A stretch of DNA of 6,473 nt. Origin: Bacteroidota bacterium. GTDB taxonomy: Bacteria > Bacteroidota > Bacteroidia > 2-12-FULL-35-15. The stretch spans positions 1 to 6,473 of the forward strand of contig JAIOQD010000192.1 of NCBI GenBank assembly GCA_021413595.1, written 5' to 3'. Each line of letters opens with the position of its first letter. The first letter of the stretch is position 1. The notes under the pieces were generated by a model. That model did not search any database. It had not been told where the DNA came from and saw only the letters and a list, made by a program, of their open reading frames with translations. A program made the translations under genes and the position numbers. Of this stretch, positions 5,524-6,473 are shown piece after piece.

Positions 5524-5802
5524 ATGAGCATAGCAGGATCAGATAAAAAATCAGCAAAGGGGTCATTGGATCAGATTCCTTACGAAATAAACGAGTATAT
5601 TAAAAACAAGCATTTCGATGAGGAAATTCTTACTGAAATAAGGAAAGATATTGATAGTAAAGGGCAAACCATCTATAATGTTGAAATTAGTCATGACGAA
5701 ACCTTATATAAAATGCAGTTTAATGTGGAAGGTGTATTAATGAAGCAAGAAACGGAGCCGCTTTTCAAATATGAGGATGACGAATATGGTGTTGTTGATT
5801 AA
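5524..5802 (+). CDS. Small PepSY-like protein without signal peptide
   Basis: The product is 92 residues and acidic at its C-terminus (EDDEYGVVD). Residues about 16-75 have the pattern of a PepSY-like domain: a helix with IPYEINEYIKNKHF, a strand, then a hairpin containing GQTIYNVEISHDETLYKMQF and a closing NVEGVLMKQE. In Bacteroidota these small domains are common and usually exported; their biochemical role is poorly known. Here the frame is closed by a TAA at 5509-5511, 12 bases before the ATG at 5524, and the N-terminus (MSIAGSDKKSAKGS) is not hydrophobic, so the protein looks cytoplasmic. No Shine-Dalgarno is visible. It ends just before a strong terminator, so it is the last gene of its transcript. 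A link to the copper genes rests on position only. Confidence 0.7.
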   Translation: MSIAGSDKKSAKGSLDQIPYEINEYIKNKHFDEEILTEIRKDIDSKGQTIYNVEISHDETLYKMQFNVEGVLMKQETEPLFKYEDDEYGVVD

Positions 5803-5837
5803 ATATACCGAGGATAAAAAACTATATTTTATTATTT

Positions 5838-5863
5838 AAAAAAGCCCCTCAAAGGGCTTTTTT
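5838..5863 (+). terminator. Rho-independent terminator after the PepSY-like gene
   Basis: AAAAAAGCCC (5838-5847) pairs exactly with GGGCTTTTTT (5854-5863) around a 6-base loop, and the T-run forms the 3' side. It sits 36 bases after the stop codon at 5802. The A-run on the left side would let it also work on the opposite strand. It separates the preceding genes from prfA. Confidence 0.9.
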
Positions 5864-5907
5864 ATTTAGTGTTTGTTAAACAACCCGGTTCAATGCATCT
5901 TTTTTTA

Positions 5908-5915
5908 TACCTTCG
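5908..5915 (+). promoter_or_regulatory. Possible Bacteroidota-type -7 element of prfA
   Basis: TACCTTCG agrees with the Bacteroidota -7 consensus TAnnTTTG at all but one defined base. It lies between the terminator and the prfA start, giving a leader of about 20 A-rich bases. I could not find a matching -33 TTG box at the usual spacing, so this remains tentative. Confidence 0.4.
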
Positions 5916-5941
5916 TAGCGAAAAATCAGAAAAAACAGAAC

Positions 5942-6473
5942 GTGTTAGAAAAATTAGCAGCCATAAAAAGACGTTGGGAAGAAGTTGAACAAAAATTGTC
6001 CGACCCTAAGGTAATTGGCAATATGAGGGAATTTAAAAAGTTCAACAAAGAATATAAAGACCTATCCGAAGTAGTAACAGCCTATCATGAGTATAAAAAT
6101 GTGGTAGAGAATATTGAGTACAACAAAGGAGTATTGTCCAATGAAAAGGATGATGAGATGAAGGAAATGGCTAAAATGGATCTCGATGAATTGGTGCCTA
6201 AAAAAGAATTGATTGAGGATCAGATCCGTCAAATGCTGGTACCTAAAGATCCGGAAGATGCTAAAAATGTGGTGATGGAGATTCGCGCAGGTACTGGCGG
6301 TGATGAGGCCAGTATTTTTGCAGGTGATTTGTATCGTATGTACACCCGTTATTGTGAAAATAAAGGCCTTAAGGTAGAGGTGGTTGATTTTAATGATGGT
6401 ACAATGGGAGGTTACAAAGAGGTTATTTTTAACGTAACCGGTGAGAATGCCTATGGTATTTTAAAATTTGAAG
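5942..6473 (+). CDS. prfA: Peptide chain release factor 1, N-terminal part (runs off the window)
   Basis: From a GTG at 5942 the frame is open to the window end, giving 177 residues of a protein normally about 355-360 long. Release factor 1 reads UAA and UAG stop codons on the ribosome and triggers release of the finished protein. The N-terminal helical domain (about 1-105) begins [20 protein letters not shown]. It is followed by the diagnostic block [20 protein letters not shown] (113-132) and [10 protein letters not shown]. The PxT anticodon-like and GGQ catalytic motifs lie beyond the window. I chose GTG because MLEKL is the usual N-terminus in Bacteroidota and no in-frame ATG precedes it closely. 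RF2 is unlikely, as the N-terminal sequence follows RF1. The strong terminator upstream indicates an independent transcript. Confidence 0.95.
   Translation, partial: MLEKLAAIKRRWEEVEQKLSDPKVIGNMREFKKFNKEYKDLSEVVTAYHEYKNVVENIEYNKGVLSNEKDDEMKEMAKMDLDELVPKKELIEDQIRQMLVPKDPEDAKNVVMEIRAGTGGDEASIFAGDLYRMYTRYCENKGLKVEVVDFNDGTMGGYKEVIFNVTGENAYGILKFE

Overview
The window looks like chromosomal DNA of an AT-rich member of the Bacteroidota. This rests on a TonB-dependent receptor preceded by a lipoprotein gene, mostly absent Shine-Dalgarno sequences, a GreA/Rnk-type protein ending in YQPEAAGDYNL, and a prfA product starting MLEKL with Bacteroidota-like sequence. All recognised genes lie on the + strand. 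No rRNA, tRNA, CRISPR array or transposase was seen.

Layout: (1) 1-896 holds the 3' end of a GreA/GreB/Rnk-type gene and, 11 bases later, a helix-hairpin-helix DNA-glycosylase-like protein in which both expected catalytic residues appear replaced. (2) 897-1283 is a non-coding stretch with a perfect 11-bp hairpin and, near its end, a Crp/Fnr-like palindrome. (3) 1284-4682 is a probable copper-handling cluster: a small Cys/His/Met-rich membrane protein, a lipoprotein with two YtkA-like Met/His domains, and a TonB-dependent receptor whose start codon overlaps the lipoprotein stop codon by one base. (4) 4910-5278 encodes an exported HMA-like domain whose CxxC motif has become CxxS. (5) 5279-5523 contains a long imperfect hairpin. 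(6) 5524-5802 encodes a small PepSY-like protein, followed by a clear intrinsic terminator. (7) 5942 to the window end is the first half of prfA (release factor 1), a housekeeping gene that marks the end of the cluster.

The main point of interest is the metal cluster. The receptor carries a CxxxM motif in its plug and an HxM motif in its barrel, the arrangement known from the copper importer OprC/NosA. Its coupled lipoprotein has duplicated Met/His motifs. My inference is that the two form an outer-membrane copper-uptake pair comparable in layout, but not in sequence, to SusC/SusD. The Cys-rich small protein and the altered HMA protein would handle the metal in the envelope. Several palindromes between and inside these genes are candidates for regulatory sites. 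Function, metal specificity and regulation are inferred from motifs and gene order only.
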